Assembly (NCBI GenBank): GCA_041396125.1
Contig: JAWKZG010000014.1
Coordinates: forward strand, 1-64,000
Origin: JAWKZG01 sp041396125
Lineage (GTDB): Bacteria > Pseudomonadota > Gammaproteobacteria > Competibacterales > Competibacteraceae
Reading direction: 5' to 3'
Length of the DNA: 64,000 nt
The notes beneath the pieces were generated by a model. That model was not told the DNA's origin, did no database searches, and was given only the letters and a program-made list of their open reading frames with translations. Below are positions 63,985 through 64,000 of this stretch, in pieces (positions within the stretch are counted from its first letter, which is position 1; each line of letters opens with the position of its first letter). The position numbers were made by a program, and so were the translations under genes.

Positions 63985-64000
63985 CGCCGTCTTGCCACAG

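Overview
The window looks like chromosome of a gammaproteobacterium outside the Enterobacterales. The evidence is the set of housekeeping neighbourhoods: a ubiD/Fre-like reductase pair, yicC-gmk-rpoZ-spoT-ridA, erpA, minCDE with a YcgN-type gene, rpsP-rimM-trmD-rplS, ffh, and gltX followed by tRNA-Ala and tRNA-Glu. The genus cannot be fixed from sequence alone.

Layout. 0-29 kb is core genome: partial hemD, FAH-family hydrolase, ubiD, yicC, gmk, rpoZ, spoT, ridA, erpA, a HisN-like phosphatase, a lytic transglycosylase, hemJ-like, a TlpA-like thioredoxin, a CLC channel, argC, hslR, minCDE, htpG, cysQ, the rplS operon, ffh, gltX and two tRNAs. 29.2-33.4 kb is a sugar ABC importer with its own FGGY kinase (kinase, permease, binding protein, single-domain ATPase). 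33.7-47.3 kb is an assimilatory nitrate/nitrite locus: nasT, then nasS-nasB-nasA, then nrtA-nrtB-fused nrtCD-nirB with a C-terminal Rieske domain. nasT and both operons have a sigma-54 type -24/-12 promoter. Both operons also carry a NasT-type (ANTAR) double-hexaloop leader overlapping an intrinsic terminator. Nitrogen limitation through sigma-54, and nitrate through NasS/NasT antitermination, would therefore act together.

47.4-48.8 kb holds a VapBC-like pair, an RRM protein and a VF530 protein, ending in a serine-recombinase remnant. From about 49.2 to 60.7 kb there is an integron gene-cassette array with 14 recognisable attC sites (two degenerate), a 15th truncated one, and no integrase gene in the window. 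Its cassettes encode two related DUF6896-like proteins (one split by an intact-ended IS4-family element with an 11-bp target duplication), a HEAT-like protein, a stand-alone deaminase-like protein, a DUF4935-type PIN protein, an AbiJ-like protein, a decayed SIR2-like protein, a reversed PIN/RHH pair, a VOC protein, a SnoaL-like protein, a decayed alpha/beta hydrolase and several unknowns. 60.7-64 kb returns to ordinary genes (transglutaminase-like, CocE/NonD hydrolase, small membrane protein).

An important caveat is that many genes in the window, including the normally conserved spoT, argC and minC, are split by what look like single missing bases, often in short homopolymers. This is more easily explained by sequencing or assembly error than by real gene loss. 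The restored spans are given below.
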